A stretch of 64,000 nt of DNA from Desulfoscipio gibsoniae DSM 7213 (lineage in GTDB: Bacteria; Bacillota; Desulfotomaculia; Desulfotomaculales; Desulfallaceae). The notes under the pieces were generated by a model. It ran no database searches. It saw nothing but the letters and a program-made list of their open reading frames with translations, and had not been told where the DNA came from. The stretch is from the NCBI RefSeq assembly GCF_000233715.2, contig NC_021184.1, positions 2,256,001 through 2,320,000 of the forward strand. The letters run 5' to 3'. This document shows positions 17,242 through 26,612 of this stretch, piece after piece (within the stretch, counting starts at the first letter, position 1; each line of letters starts with the position of its first letter). Both the position numbers and the translations under genes were made by a program.

Positions 17242-17475
17242 TTATTGTCCGCCCATGCCAAACTGTTGTATAAGCCACGTACTCTGGGAATTTATCTGCT
17301 GTATAGCCTTTTCCATAGCAGTAAATTGACGCCAGTAACGATCCTCTACCTGCTTTAAGCGGTCTTCAATCTTCGCAGCTCGATCATTAATATCTTTTAT
17401 TTCTTTACCAATAAAGCTATCATCCACCAAGCTAAATTCGTTATCGTTACCCGCTTTTGTAGATATGCTTTTCAA
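17242..17475 (-). pseudogene. fliD: fliD 3' remnant (filament cap protein C-terminus)
   Basis: The 77 codons before the stop encode only the last part of FliD: EDRYWRQFTAMEKAIQQINSQ followed by a QQFGMGG end, nearly the same as the C-terminus of the intact FliD at 24468..26372. The frame begins at a TTG with no good SD. It sits in the canonical fliD-fliS-fliT slot and keeps a sigma-28-like promoter just upstream, so an ancestral fliD was mostly deleted here while a full copy works elsewhere. Confidence 0.85.
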
Positions 17476-17487
17476 TCTTTTTATTAA

Positions 17488-17515
17488 TTAATCGGTAAAA
17501 AATCATGAAACTTTA
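17488..17515 (-). promoter_or_regulatory. Sigma-28-type promoter before fliD remnant-fliS operon
   Basis: TAAA (17512-17515), a 15-bp spacer, then ACCGATTAA (17488-17496), on the minus strand. This fits the FliA/SigD consensus TAAA-N15-GCCGATAA at nearly every position. It should drive fliS, the fliT-like gene and flaG through the fliD remnant. Confidence 0.75.
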
Positions 17516-17697
17516 CACAATCAGTTGCTATAAAGCAAAAAAAGGTCAAGAACGGTACGTATCGACGGGATGAATGTTTTTGGGGCCGGCTACTGTAGTA
17601 GGGAAAATGGATACAGGTGGCATGCGGGACAGTGTGGTGGGTGAGGAACCGGGAAGAAATCTCTCAACTTTCAATACCTGCTACCAGGTACTTAGAA

Positions 17698-17988
17698 TTA
17701 GGGCAGTTTATGGTCTATCCGGGCGACATAAACCAGTATCCGGGCCACTACTTCATATAATTCGGGCGGAATTTCGGTGTTCACAGCTAGTTTACACAGT
17801 GTTTCGGCCAGTTTGCCATCTTCGTAAACCGGCACACCGTGGCTTTCGGCCATTTCCCTGATGGCGCGTGCTAGATCGCCTCGGCCTGTGACCGTTACCC
17901 GGGGGGGCCGGTCTTCATCGGGTTGGTAACGTAGAGCAGCGGCATAGCAATTGGCCGGTTTTATTTCGTTGGCTTTCTTATCATCCAT
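17698..17988 (-). CDS. Stand-alone FlhB C-terminal domain protein (YlqH/FlhX-like)
   Basis: A 96-residue protein that aligns with the cytoplasmic domain of FlhB after the cleavage site: AAALRY here against AAAVKY, and VYEDGKLAETLCK then IPPELYEVVARILVYV against the FlhB end. It lacks the NPTH tetrad. Such FlhB-C paralogues occur in Firmicutes (YlqH of Bacillus) and can replace the cleaved FlhB fragment in other bacteria. It follows a FliK-C-like gene by 4 bp, the ylqG-ylqH arrangement. A GC-rich 180-bp spacer downstream holds nothing I recognise. Confidence 0.85.
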   Translation of the reverse strand: MDDKKANEIKPANCYAAALRYQPDEDRPPRVTVTGRGDLARAIREMAESHGVPVYEDGKLAETLCKLAVNTEIPPELYEVVARILVYVARIDHKLP

Positions 17989-17992
17989 TTTT

Positions 17993-18559
17993 CTACACCT
18001 TTTGGTCTATTAAGGTCGGGGAAGTAAATTTTGTCTGCAACTTACGAAGTTTATGATCCAGCACGGTGCAGTGAAAGGTAATTTGCTCAAAGCCCAGATT
18101 TTGCACCTGTTTTTTCAACTCTTCCGCGCGTGCATTTAGCCGGGAGGCAAATTTTTCATTCTCGGTATGACAAACTATATTTATCGCTGTATCTCCGCGC
18201 CGGGTAAGCATAAAGAATAATTGCCCCAGGCTGGCGGTGATTAGGCTGAATACAATCCCTGTCTCCCCTTTTCCTTGTTTATGATTAGTATCATTGGGTT
18301 TACGAAAAATAAAAAACTGAGTATCCGGGAAAAGAGGTGTTTTAAGAGGCAGAGGGAGCAGTATCGGTTCACCACCTTCCGCCGGGCGGTCCCGGGAAGG
18401 TGCTGTCTGGGAAGCTTCCGGTGTAGTAGTGGATAACGTTTGAGGCCGCATTACTGTTGTGTTTGTATCTTGCTCCCGGAGCGATTGTTTTGGATTTTGC
18501 TGCTCGCTTAAAATAATATTTAGCAAAATTGGTAATATGCCTGAAACCTGCATGAGCAT
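17993..18559 (-). CDS. FliK C-domain-like protein (YlqG-like)
   Basis: About 188 residues. The N-terminal half is low-complexity and proline/threonine rich. The C-terminal half (VFSLITASLGQLFFMLTRRG, then FASRLNARAEELKKQVQNLG) resembles the Flg_hook domain of FliK. Paired with a FlhB C-domain gene, it suggests a second specificity-switch pair. The ATG at 18559 has an AAAGGTAGG site and is preferred to a start 28 codons upstream. Function beyond this is unknown. Confidence 0.7.
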   Translation of the reverse strand: MLMQVSGILPILLNIILSEQQNPKQSLREQDTNTTVMRPQTLSTTTPEASQTAPSRDRPAEGGEPILLPLPLKTPLFPDTQFFIFRKPNDTNHKQGKGETGIVFSLITASLGQLFFMLTRRGDTAINIVCHTENEKFASRLNARAEELKKQVQNLGFEQITFHCTVLDHKLRKLQTKFTSPTLIDQKV

Positions 18560-18942
18560 AGACCTACCTTTATTAACAACCGGTGGTGCCTTACTTGTTG
18601 ATACAATATATTCCAAGCGCTTTATCAAGTTATAATATCTCAAGCTATAATAATAAGCAAGATGTTTGTTGCATAAGAACTGTTATAAGTTTAAATAATT
18701 TATTTAGTAGTATTTTTTTCCTGCTAAAAAGTACAGCAACCGGGCTAGTTCACACTGCCGGGGTAAGTTTGTTTGCGCTGCCCACAAATTAATTTTAACT
18801 TTTACAACCGGTAACAAAGCAGGAATTAAAGCAGTGAAGTATAAAATACATTAATTGATAATTATTTAAACCATTGGTTCTATTGCCAGGATAACGCCGT
18901 TCATCTTACAGTTATAAAAAGTATAAGGGAGATAAGAAAGAT

Positions 18943-19671
18943 ATGAATATAAATATAGATACGCTAGTTAAGACGCTTTTTATAGAAATGCTGTCTTCCT
19001 CATTGTCCGGTACGAACCAAACTGACAGCACCCCCACCACAGGCCTAAACTTTTCCGATATTTTATTAATGGCCCTGCTGCGCCAAGAAACGAACCAGTC
19101 GCCCAATCGAACAAGTTCATTGACAGCCAACGAATCACGCCGGTTAGTCGATCAAAGTTGCGTCACCAGTAGATATCAAGTAAGTAATAGTTATGCCGCT
19201 GGCGATTCCAGCCTCAAGCCAGGTGTCAGCAGCGCGGCGTCCGTCTATGGAGTAACCGCTATCGGCACCATGACCGGTGCGGATAAACCGGAGCTAGAGA
19301 AAACGGTGGAACAGGTGGCCCGAAAATACAGCGTAGATCCGGCACTGGTAAAGTCGATGGTACAGGCGGAATCCGGATTTAACCCCCGGGCGGTTTCCGC
19401 AGCGGGGGCTATGGGGCTAATGCAGCTTATGCCGGAGACAGCCGCCTCGCTGGGTGTCACTGACCCCCTCGACCCGGCACAAAACGTTGACGGTGGGGTA
19501 CGTTACTTAAAACAAATGTTAAACCGCTACAATGGGAATGTCCCCCTGGCACTGGCCGCCTACAACGCCGGCCCCGGGACCGTTGACCGCGCCGGTGGCA
19601 TCCCCAACTACCGGGAAACCCAAAATTATATACAAAAGGTAATCAGAAACAGAGTAAATTTTGTAGTGTAG
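18943..19671 (+). CDS. Lytic transglycosylase, SLT domain
   Basis: A 242-residue protein. Residues about 120-242 form a Slt70/goose-lysozyme type domain with the catalytic Glu at about residue 143 ([20 protein letters not shown]), the [10 protein letters not shown] motif and [13 protein letters not shown]. It would cleave the glycan strand of peptidoglycan, probably to let the rod through the wall. There is no obvious signal peptide; the N-terminal 110 residues are polar. It is divergent from the FliK-like gene. The 300-bp gap upstream (18644-18942) shows no gene. Confidence 0.9.
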   Translation: MNINIDTLVKTLFIEMLSSSLSGTNQTDSTPTTGLNFSDILLMALLRQETNQSPNRTSSLTANESRRLVDQSCVTSRYQVSNSYAAGDSSLKPGVSSAASVYGVTAIGTMTGADKPELEKTVEQVARKYSVDPALVKSMVQAESGFNPRAVSAAGAMGLMQLMPETAASLGVTDPLDPAQNVDGGVRYLKQMLNRYNGNVPLALAAYNAGPGTVDRAGGIPNYRETQNYIQKVIRNRVNFVV

Positions 19672-19718
19672 GTGTAGAAGAGTCAGTCCCCTTTTGGGAA
19701 ACAACGGTGAATGAAAAC

Positions 19719-20819
19719 TTAACTGTTTCCTGCAGGTTTGCAAGCGGTACTAAGAGAAACATTGGCTGCACCTCCTTCCATAGCAAATTGACGTATGTTC
19801 TCCTGGGGTACAAGACCCTTAATTACAATATTATTTTCTATTCCCAAATTAATTTCTTCACCTGTTGACAATAGTTTCACTACCGGCCTAAAAACCAGGC
19901 CAGGGTTTTGTCTGTAAATCTGGGCAATATGGCCGTTGCTTAAATAGACTATACTCCCAACTGGATATGGTACAATGCACTTCAAAAAAGCTTCAACAGT
20001 AACGGGGGTAAAATTAATTTCGCCGGATACCATTATCATTTCATAAGCTTCATGGGGTGGTAGTGCTTTTCGATAAACCCTATCAGCGGTCATAGCACTG
20101 TATACATCAGCTATAGCGCAAATATAGGCCAACTCGTTAATTTCATTGCTATGTAACCCATTAGGGTAACCGGAACCATTATATCTTTCGTGATGATTCA
20201 ATACTATTTCCGCACTTATTCGATTTATATCGTGTTCTTTAATTGTTTCATAACCATAGACAGGGTGTTTTTGTATTATACTAAACTCGTCCGGTGTTAA
20301 TTTGCCGGGTTTGTTTAATATTTCGTTCGGTATTTTTGTTTTGCCAAGGTCATGGAGTATACTGCCAACTCCGAGACAAATAAGCTTTTTTCTATGGAAA
20401 CCCATCTTAACCCCAATTGCTATAGCCAATATTGCAACGTCAATTGAATGGGTATACGTATACGTATCTGCCAAACATATTTCCGATAGGCTTCCGATTA
20501 CTACTTTACCTGATAATATTTCGTCAATAATATCTTCTATTGTTTTAAGAAGTGTTGCAAAAATTTTTTTATCAAAGCTTTTATTCCATTCCTTAACAGC
20601 TTTTAAGGCGTTTAACTGTATTACTTCGTTTAGTTCATCTCCCCGTTCAGTTTCAAAACTACTTGTTACTCTTACAGCCAATACCCCTGCGCGGCGCATG
20701 GCCATAATGCTTTGGGCTGTTAAAACGGAGCCTTTTCTAAGTAATAGTTCGCCACTTTGGCCGTAGAGTGGTCTCTCCAGTATCATTCCGGGTAATAAAT
20801 ATGAAGTTGATAACTTAAT
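19719..20819 (-). CDS. HD-GYP domain protein, putative cyclic di-GMP phosphodiesterase
   Basis: About 366 residues: an N-terminal DUF3391-like part (STSYLLPGMILERPLYGQSG) and an HD-GYP domain with HSIDVA, the metal-binding HDLGK, HPVYGYETI, the NHHERYNGSGYP segment, and ADVYSAMTADR. These residues support hydrolysis of c-di-GMP, which would favour motility. The chosen start is an in-frame ATT at 20819 just after AGGGGGGGA. An upstream ATG at 20912 gives a non-homologous N-terminal extension with no SD. No c-di-GMP riboswitch was recognised. Confidence 0.88.
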   Translation of the reverse strand: MKLSTSYLLPGMILERPLYGQSGELLLRKGSVLTAQSIMAMRRAGVLAVRVTSSFETERGDELNEVIQLNALKAVKEWNKSFDKKIFATLLKTIEDIIDEILSGKVVIGSLSEICLADTYTYTHSIDVAILAIAIGVKMGFHRKKLICLGVGSILHDLGKTKIPNEILNKPGKLTPDEFSIIQKHPVYGYETIKEHDINRISAEIVLNHHERYNGSGYPNGLHSNEINELAYICAIADVYSAMTADRVYRKALPPHEAYEMIMVSGEINFTPVTVEAFLKCIVPYPVGSIVYLSNGHIAQIYRQNPGLVFRPVVKLLSTGEEINLGIENNIVIKGLVPQENIRQFAMEGGAANVSLSTACKPAGNS

Positions 20820-21059
20820 AAAAATCCCCCCCTCTAAAAAAATAAAAGAGCTAACGATCGCTGTTACTACCCTGCAAGCAACAATCCAGCTATTGCCTTT
20901 CTGCATGGGCATGTATGTATTTATCGGGTAATTTTGGTTAAGCCTTATAGTTTTTTATATAGTTATTACTTCGGATTAGATGTCAAAAATCCTGTATAAA
21001 AAGTAGTACTCCTTGTAAATTTGCTCTAAAAAGCAACAGTTTGTCACGCTGATAAAAAA

Positions 21060-21092
21060 AATAGAATATGGCTATAATAGCCATATTCTATT
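21060..21092. promoter_or_regulatory. 15-bp inverted repeat, probable operator of the toxin-antitoxin locus
   Basis: A perfect dyad: arms AATAGAATATGGCTA and its complement, 3-nt spacer TAA, with TATAAT sequences inside (21073) and overlapping the right end (21092). It lies 40 bp before an antitoxin-like gene. Type II antitoxins usually bind such dyads to repress their own promoter. No T-run follows that would make it a plain terminator. Confidence 0.65.
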
Positions 21093-21131
21093 ATAATGGG
21101 GGTAAGGTATTTGAGAAGGAATGATAAGTTT

Positions 21132-21587
21132 ATGCCTAGTGTACCTATCCACGAGGCAAAAAATAAATTGTCTGCATTAAGGCGGGAAGCTATTACAGGA
21201 AAAGAGTTTATATTAGCGGATGCCAAAAGAAAAGATGACAAACCTGTTTCCTTAATATCAACGGCACTACTTGACGAATTATGTGAAACTAAGACTTTTT
21301 CACTTGAATGGATAGACGAACCCACGGAGGAAACCGAGCATTATTCTTTATATAATCAGGAAACTGGTGTTTACGGTGTAGGCCCGACTAAAAGGGAAGC
21401 TATCGAAGACTTTATTAATAATATTGTTAACTACACTGAGGTTTATTCAAATGACTTACCGTTTTATTTAAGTCCGTCAGGTGGTCGCCGTGAACATTAT
21501 TGGTACTTAAGGCGCAGCATTCGCTGTAAAGGGGACAAGGATCAAATTTACCTGGTGCTAGATTTAAATAAGGTGCTGGAAGGTTAA
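21132..21587 (+). CDS. Antitoxin-like protein with Phd/YefM-type N-terminus
   Basis: About 151 residues. The N-terminal 45 residues (VPIHEAKNKLSALRREAITG, ILADAKRKDD, PVSLIS) resemble Phd/YefM DNA-binding antitoxins. The longer C-terminal region (YNQETGVYGVGPTKREAIED then SPSGGRREHYWYLRRSIRC) is not one I recognise. The ATG at 21132 follows an AAGGA site. The next gene overlaps its stop by TAATG and is broken, so the partner toxin has been lost. Family assignment is moderate. Confidence 0.6.
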   Translation: MPSVPIHEAKNKLSALRREAITGKEFILADAKRKDDKPVSLISTALLDELCETKTFSLEWIDEPTEETEHYSLYNQETGVYGVGPTKREAIEDFINNIVNYTEVYSNDLPFYLSPSGGRREHYWYLRRSIRCKGDKDQIYLVLDLNKVLEG

Positions 21588-21676
21588 TGGGGTATACGTT
21601 TACCTGGGATGATATTGAACAAATTTGCCGTAACTTGGATATGAAAAGGCAGGGCAAGTCTGCTGTTTGGAAAGGC
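21587..21676 (+). pseudogene. Truncated partner gene of the antitoxin (5' end only)
   Basis: The first 30 codons (GYTFTWDDIEQICRNLDMKR, then QGKSAVWKG) read like the start of a small toxin, HicA-like at best. Sequence then changes abruptly into the antisense of an Rpn-type nuclease gene. The reading frame continues for 67 more codons only as antisense of that element. The start overlaps the antitoxin stop, the normal coupling of a TA operon. This is a toxin truncated by insertion or deletion. Confidence 0.65.
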
Positions 21677-22205
21677 ATTTTGTGGCTTGCGCTTCAGCTT
21701 GGTAATCTTCCCCAGCTCCAGGAAATGAATTTCCAGGTCGTCGTTCAACAACTCTCCTGTCTGATCCTCCCTGATGTGAAAGGTATGATGATACTTACCG
21801 GTATCTTCAAACCAGTTAAAGCCGAGAATGTTTATAGTGATGGTCTTTCTGAGATAAATAAAGTTTTGACCACTGGCTAATTGTCCGTAATACAGACCTG
21901 CCCAGTAGAACACAGTTCTTTTATCATGTTGTATTTGTTTGCTACCTGCACTTCTACGTTCACTAACGTCCCGATTGCTGTTTTGGCCAGAATGTCAAGT
22001 CTGGCGGCTTTGTTCAGTAAGTATTTGGGGTCTAATTCCCGATCCAACAACTCAACTGAGGTTAGTTCCTGTCTTGGTGATGGCTTTAGCACCGCGTTCA
22101 GAAAGCTGATTAGTGCTTCTTTACCTTCTTCCGACCCAAATATCCTTTTAAATGCGTAATCGTTGGTTCGGTTTATCCCTTTTATCTCCGCCAAACCCGC
22201 ACCCC
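21673..22205 (-). pseudogene. Rpn-family nuclease copy, frameshifted and 3'-truncated
   Basis: Aligned with the intact copy at 38898..39854, this stretch encodes the N-terminal PD-(D/E)XK domain (GINRTNDYAFKRIFGSEEGK; LDILAKTAIGTLVNVEVQVA). A one-base deletion after NKYN shifts the frame, and a second small deletion lies near the start codon. It stops at the junction with the TA gene near 21673, losing the C-terminal third. On the right the element ends near 22220, where a chemoreceptor fragment begins. Confidence 0.85.
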
Positions 22206-22226
22206 CTCCGGTAGGTTCTATCCCTC

Positions 22227-22397
22227 CAGGTTGACGAGATTGCCTCGGCAATAGGGCAAATGACTACCAGTGTAGAGAGCGTGGCCGCTTCCGCCGAGGA
22301 AGAAACCGCAAGTATGGAAGAGGTATCAGCTTCTGCTGAAGCTCTTGCCAAAATGGCCGAAGAGCTCAACACCATCATCAGCCGTTATAAACTATAA
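22227..22397 (+). pseudogene. Chemoreceptor (MCP) C-terminal remnant
   Basis: An open frame of 56 codons before TAA encodes only the end of a methyl-accepting chemotaxis protein: VDEIASAIGQMTTSVESVAA, then SAEEETASMEEVSASAEALA, ending in SRYKL. It has no start codon and begins right at the edge of the Rpn element, so the 5' part of an mcp gene was removed. The 200 bp after it (to 22596) show no gene. Confidence 0.8.
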
Positions 22398-22596
22398 CAG
22401 TTTTCAAAAACTCAAACCGGGGGAAGATTCAGATGAACACATTATATTTACATCGAGAACCGCCCCCGGTGGGAATACCTTCCATACGACCGGTTTAAGG
22501 TTCCATGTATAAACCAGCCACAACCATCCCCTGGTAAGCCTTGGGCTTACAATAACTAAGGCGAAGAGTATTTAACCGGAACTCCCGCTCCTTGAG

Positions 22597-24141
22597 CTAT
22601 GTCATGGTATCTAACTTCTCGGAAATACTATTTAATTCTTTTGCGGAATCAACTATTGCTTCTAAGTTAGCGGCCTGTTCTTCTATTGAGGAAGCAACCT
22701 CTTGTGAGCTGGCTGCATTCTGCTGTGCCACACCGGTTACACTTTGAATTATATGCGAAACCTTATGAACCACTTCCTTCTCCCTGTCAATTTCATCTAC
22801 AATTTGCTGAACTAGAACAGCAGCTTGCTGAGAATGGGATACGATTTGGTCCAGTGCTCCTCCTGTTTTGCAAAAGGCTGCGGTACCTTCTTCTACCTGG
22901 GCTTTACTTTGCTCCATAAGGTTAACTGTTTTTAATATCTTATTTCTTACTTCTGTAATAAGCTGGTTTATTTCTTTAACTGCACCCCCGGAATTATCAG
23001 CTAACTTACCGACCTCGTCAGCAACAACCGCAAAACCCCTTCCGGATTCCCCCGCCCGGGCTGCTTCAATTGAAGCATTCAGGGCAAGCAATTTGGTTTG
23101 TTCTGCAATGCCAAAAATAATTTCTACGATACCTTCAATTTTTTTAGAATCCTTATCTAAAGCCGTTACCACTTCATTAAGGGATTGCATACCAGTTGAA
23201 ATGGCGGTTATTTTTTCGTCTATAGACTGTATCAAATGTTTTCCTTCATCCGCTACTTTTACAACTTTATCCGATGATTCAGAAGACTCTTGGGCATGAT
23301 TTCTTATTTGATTGATGGACTGGACAAATTCTTGCATTTGCTCGCTGACATTTTCTAGATTGTCAGCCTGTTCCGCAGCACCGCAAGAAATTTGGTTAAA
23401 AGCAGTGGCAATCTGCTGGCCTATATCATTGGTGTTTTGAATATTATCAGTTACGTCCTTACTCATGTCTTTTAACTTACTGCTTGCACCACTGATCTCC
23501 GAAATAATTTTTTTTGTAACCCACATCCCGCATACGATACAAATAATTAAGCTGAGTATTACCGGTATAAGAATGCGTAGTAGTAAATCTTTCTTTATTG
23601 CCACTACCTGCCTGGCATCATAATCAACACCCAAAATAGCATCAACTTTTCCGGAATTACTAATAATAGGGGCATATCCGCTTTTAAATGTACCCCATTG
23701 GTCTGTGGACATTTCTCGTTCAAACGAAGCGGTGCCATTAAAAGCCTCTTTCATGCTTTCGGACATTTCGTACTCTTCCCCGATGGCAGCAGGCTCATTA
23801 TCAGTGTCAATAACAAAGGTGGCAGTATTTTCATTTTTTCTACTTAGAGTATAGACGTAGATAGCTCCGTACTTGTCACGAGCCTGCCTTAAAATATCTC
23901 TAATTTGTATGTATGTATCAGTATTTTCATCCCCCGGTCCCAGTGATGCATGTGCCGTCGAATCGATAAGCATAGCAGAAACCTGGGCCAGGTTCATTAA
24001 ACGCATTCCCAAAGAGTCTTCAAGTTCAGCTGTCGCTTTACTAAATAATAAAAACCCTACTAAAACAGCCACCAAAACAGTTATAGTTAAAATTAAAAGA
24101 TTCACTCGGGTCTTTAGAGACATATATTTCATTGCAAACAA
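22597..24141 (-). CDS. Methyl-accepting chemotaxis protein
   Basis: A 514-residue receptor: an N-terminal membrane helix (about residues 12-33), an extracellular sCache-like sensor ([28 protein letters not shown]-type end), a second helix (about 187-208), then the signalling domain with hairpin tip [20 protein letters not shown] and [18 protein letters not shown]. It reports ligand occupancy to CheA/CheW, encoded at 50-52.7 kb. The ligand cannot be predicted. A copy of hairpin repeat A lies directly upstream. Confidence 0.95.
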   Translation of the reverse strand: MFAMKYMSLKTRVNLLILTITVLVAVLVGFLLFSKATAELEDSLGMRLMNLAQVSAMLIDSTAHASLGPGDENTDTYIQIRDILRQARDKYGAIYVYTLSRKNENTATFVIDTDNEPAAIGEEYEMSESMKEAFNGTASFEREMSTDQWGTFKSGYAPIISNSGKVDAILGVDYDARQVVAIKKDLLLRILIPVILSLIICIVCGMWVTKKIISEISGASSKLKDMSKDVTDNIQNTNDIGQQIATAFNQISCGAAEQADNLENVSEQMQEFVQSINQIRNHAQESSESSDKVVKVADEGKHLIQSIDEKITAISTGMQSLNEVVTALDKDSKKIEGIVEIIFGIAEQTKLLALNASIEAARAGESGRGFAVVADEVGKLADNSGGAVKEINQLITEVRNKILKTVNLMEQSKAQVEEGTAAFCKTGGALDQIVSHSQQAAVLVQQIVDEIDREKEVVHKVSHIIQSVTGVAQQNAASSQEVASSIEEQAANLEAIVDSAKELNSISEKLDTMT

Positions 24142-24153
24142 TCTCCTTTATAA

Positions 24154-24217
24154 GCAGTCAGTCTCCTTTTGGGAAATTTCGGAAGGGCGATTAGCCCTTT
24201 CGGAATTTCCCCGAGCA
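24154..24217. repeat. Hairpin repeat family A, copy 1
   Basis: An imperfect long hairpin: GGGAAATTTCGGAAGGG, short loop, CCCTTTCGGAATTTCCC, preceded by a CAGTCTCCTTTT module and followed by CCGAGCA. Closely similar copies lie at 38781 and 40456, and a partial one at about 19683. All are intergenic. It is probably a non-autonomous mobile or REP-like hairpin; mobilising protein unknown. Confidence 0.7.
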
Positions 24218-24321
24218 TGGCCTTGACACGTTCCCCCTGCTCGTAGGCAGACGTAAGCAATTTAAGGGAGTTACCGCAGGGCTTGGTCTAAAGGTTCCAG
24301 TTAGTTGGACGATCCTCCTTC

Positions 24322-24405
24322 CCTGGTTTACTCTGCACTATCTATGATGGCCTCAGCATCTTCCAGCAAATCGGCAGTATAAATCTTATTAATAATTCTA
24401 TCTAT
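24322..24405 (-). pseudogene. Rpn-family nuclease 3' remnant
   Basis: About 28 codons matching the extreme C-terminus of the Rpn copies (IINKIYTADLLEDAEAIID-like) and nothing else of the gene. The 100 bp to its left (24215-24310) match, with frameshifts, the end of the small pseudogene at 38381..38672 (LEPLDQALR region). The 326-bp gap between fliD and the chemoreceptor gene is therefore built of gene debris plus repeat A. Confidence 0.65.
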
Positions 24406-24467
24406 AAGCTCGCCAGAACTGTATGACAATAAGTTAATAAGTTTGGTGCCTGGCACCGTCTCAACTG

Positions 24468-26372
24468 TTAACCGGTTCCGAACTGCTGCATCAACCACGC
24501 GCTTTGCTGATTCATCTGGTTGATGGCTTTTTCCATGGCGGTAAATTGTCTGTAATAGCGGTCTTCCATCATTTTCAACCGATCTTCCCAGTCTTTTATA
24601 TCATCTTCGTAATCACCGATACGTTTACCCAGAACACTGTTGTCAGCTACCTCAAAACCTGAACCGCCCGCTTTATCAATTATTGTATTTATAGCACCGG
24701 TAAGGTCGTCATACAGCCGCTGAGCAATACCTTTATCATTATAATCATCAGCTTGTTTTGTAAACATTTCCATAACACCTTGCGGGTTACTCTCAATTGC
24801 TTTGCGCAAAGCATCTTCCTTATATTCCAGCTTAGCACTCCAATAATCAATTGTTGTTGTTATGCCAACGGCAGCAAGTGAATTGATGCCATTGGTAGCA
24901 CCAGGTACTGCCGCTGACATTGTAGTGCGGAATTTATTACGAAAAGTACTTAATGTTTGGTCATTACGCAACATGCCACTGCGTGCTTTTTCAATCCACT
25001 GGTCAATCTGCTTATCGGTTAGCTTTTCCCTCTCTACATCACTTAAGGGGTATTTATAATCCCTGTAACGTTTTTCCGATAATTTATCTTCAACGGTTCC
25101 TACGATTTCATTATATTTTTCAATAAAATTCACCACAGCATTGTAAATGCTGTCAGTATCACGCTGAACTGTTACTGTAATATTTGTCGCGCTGGTGTCA
25201 TGCAAATTATAGGTTACCCCGTTTAAGGTTACCTGATTGCTAGTGTACTCTGTGTAAGACAAATCATCAATAACAACATGTGCATTTTGCCCACCACTGG
25301 CAATAACACCACTGGGGAAATCGCTAACATCAGCACTGGTATCAATATTACCGTTTCCATTAGTTAACTTTAAAAGCCTTGATAATTCGTTATCTACAAG
25401 TTTTAATTGTTGGTCGTCTCCCGTTTCACTGGTAGTCAGGAAAAACCTGTCCACGGTTGCATCGTAAGACGCGCGAACGTTCCATTTCTGGCCTCCCGAT
25501 ACCGTAGCGGAGACTGCATTAGCCGCACCTACTTCATCTGAGGTTATAGTTAGCACACCCGTACCGGTTCTTTCCCATAATGCACCTGTAGGTGCAGCTT
25601 GGTTATCAACAATGTCCTGTACAATTTTATCGGCAGTATCAAAATTTACACCCGATATATCGTAAAGGTAATCCGCCCCCAGAGCCTCTTTGGCCAGTGT
25701 CTCACTTTCATAAGCGGAATTTGCCCTATTCCACAGAGCTATTTTTTTATCCCCCACGGTTATGGTCAGCCCTTCGGTTAAAGCATCGTCAGTCAACTTT
25801 AACTCCTGCACTTGGGCAGTGGAATCAGATGCCCTTTGAGTAGTATTTAAAGAAACACCGGCAGCGCTATGGTTATTAATTCTATTAACAAGACCATAGA
25901 TACTGTCAATCTGGGCGTCCATTTTAAACACTACACCATTTATTTCAAAATCCAAAACACCATAATCAGTTTCAGGATCAGAATCAAGCTGGTCATTAAG
26001 TGTTGCATAGTTACCAGTTGAACCAATCTTGGAGAAGCTGGTAATGGAAGCCGCTTTGGCTAATTGATCTACCTTAATAGTATGTGTACCATCAATAGCT
26101 GCAGAATTGGCCGACACGGTAACAATACTTTGATTAGATGATGTGGCCTTATGCGCCAGGAAAGTAGATTGCAGTCTCATATCCGCAACAACATCACGTA
26201 AGCTTCTTAAATCCGTATTTATATTTCGGTAATCTTCTTGCTGCCACTCCAGGATTTGCTTATTCTGCTCAATACTATTAACTTTCATACGCTGGGCTTT
26301 CATCAGATCGCTAACCATTTGATCTATATCCATGCCTGATGCCAACCCGCTGATACGCATGATGGAAGACAT
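24468..26372 (-). CDS. fliD: Filament cap protein FliD
   Basis: A 634-residue FliD. The N-terminus (MRISGLASGMDIDQMVSDLM, then KAQRMKVNSIEQNKQILEWQ) and the C-terminal coiled coil (MMEDRYYRQFTAMEKAINQM, ending WLMQQFGTG) are diagnostic. The middle has flagellin-hook-IN-type modules. FliD caps the filament and folds incoming flagellin. It is now separate from fliS, whose old fliD neighbour survives only as a 77-codon remnant. It has its own sigma-28-like promoter and a GAGGGGGGAA site. Confidence 0.96.
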   Translation of the reverse strand: MSSIMRISGLASGMDIDQMVSDLMKAQRMKVNSIEQNKQILEWQQEDYRNINTDLRSLRDVVADMRLQSTFLAHKATSSNQSIVTVSANSAAIDGTHTIKVDQLAKAASITSFSKIGSTGNYATLNDQLDSDPETDYGVLDFEINGVVFKMDAQIDSIYGLVNRINNHSAAGVSLNTTQRASDSTAQVQELKLTDDALTEGLTITVGDKKIALWNRANSAYESETLAKEALGADYLYDISGVNFDTADKIVQDIVDNQAAPTGALWERTGTGVLTITSDEVGAANAVSATVSGGQKWNVRASYDATVDRFFLTTSETGDDQQLKLVDNELSRLLKLTNGNGNIDTSADVSDFPSGVIASGGQNAHVVIDDLSYTEYTSNQVTLNGVTYNLHDTSATNITVTVQRDTDSIYNAVVNFIEKYNEIVGTVEDKLSEKRYRDYKYPLSDVEREKLTDKQIDQWIEKARSGMLRNDQTLSTFRNKFRTTMSAAVPGATNGINSLAAVGITTTIDYWSAKLEYKEDALRKAIESNPQGVMEMFTKQADDYNDKGIAQRLYDDLTGAINTIIDKAGGSGFEVADNSVLGKRIGDYEDDIKDWEDRLKMMEDRYYRQFTAMEKAINQMNQQSAWLMQQFGTG

Positions 26373-26408
26373 AAAATTCCCCCCTCTGTTGGGATTATCT
26401 ATTAATAG

Positions 26409-26436
26409 TTATCGTCAGTTATAATACAATTCTTTA
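26409..26436 (-). promoter_or_regulatory. Sigma-28-type promoter of fliD
   Basis: TAAA (26433-26436), 16-bp spacer, GACGATAA (26409-26416) on the minus strand, 37 bp before the fliD start. GACGATAA differs from the FliA/SigD -10 consensus GCCGATAA at one base. Confidence 0.65.
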
Positions 26437-26612
26437 TATTAATATCAATAATAATTTTATAAATTGACGACTTAACCATTATTAATCATAATAAATTTGA
26501 AGCCATCAAAGGGATTTGCATTTATGCGGTCAGTGGGGCCATAACGGCAACGTCGGTAGGTTAGGGTCAAGGCCCGAACGCTGCCGGCGCGATCGTCGTT
26601 CGCGTCGAGGGG

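Noticed and set aside
17516-17697. Possible gene or element in the GC-rich spacer on the plus strand
   Set aside because: A long plus-strand frame runs into the antisense of the FlhB-C gene, with no SD and no recognisable motif.
20820-20990. c-di-GMP riboswitch upstream of the HD-GYP gene
   Set aside because: I searched for the GEMM-type conserved bases and could not match them; no convincing terminator or anti-terminator pair either.
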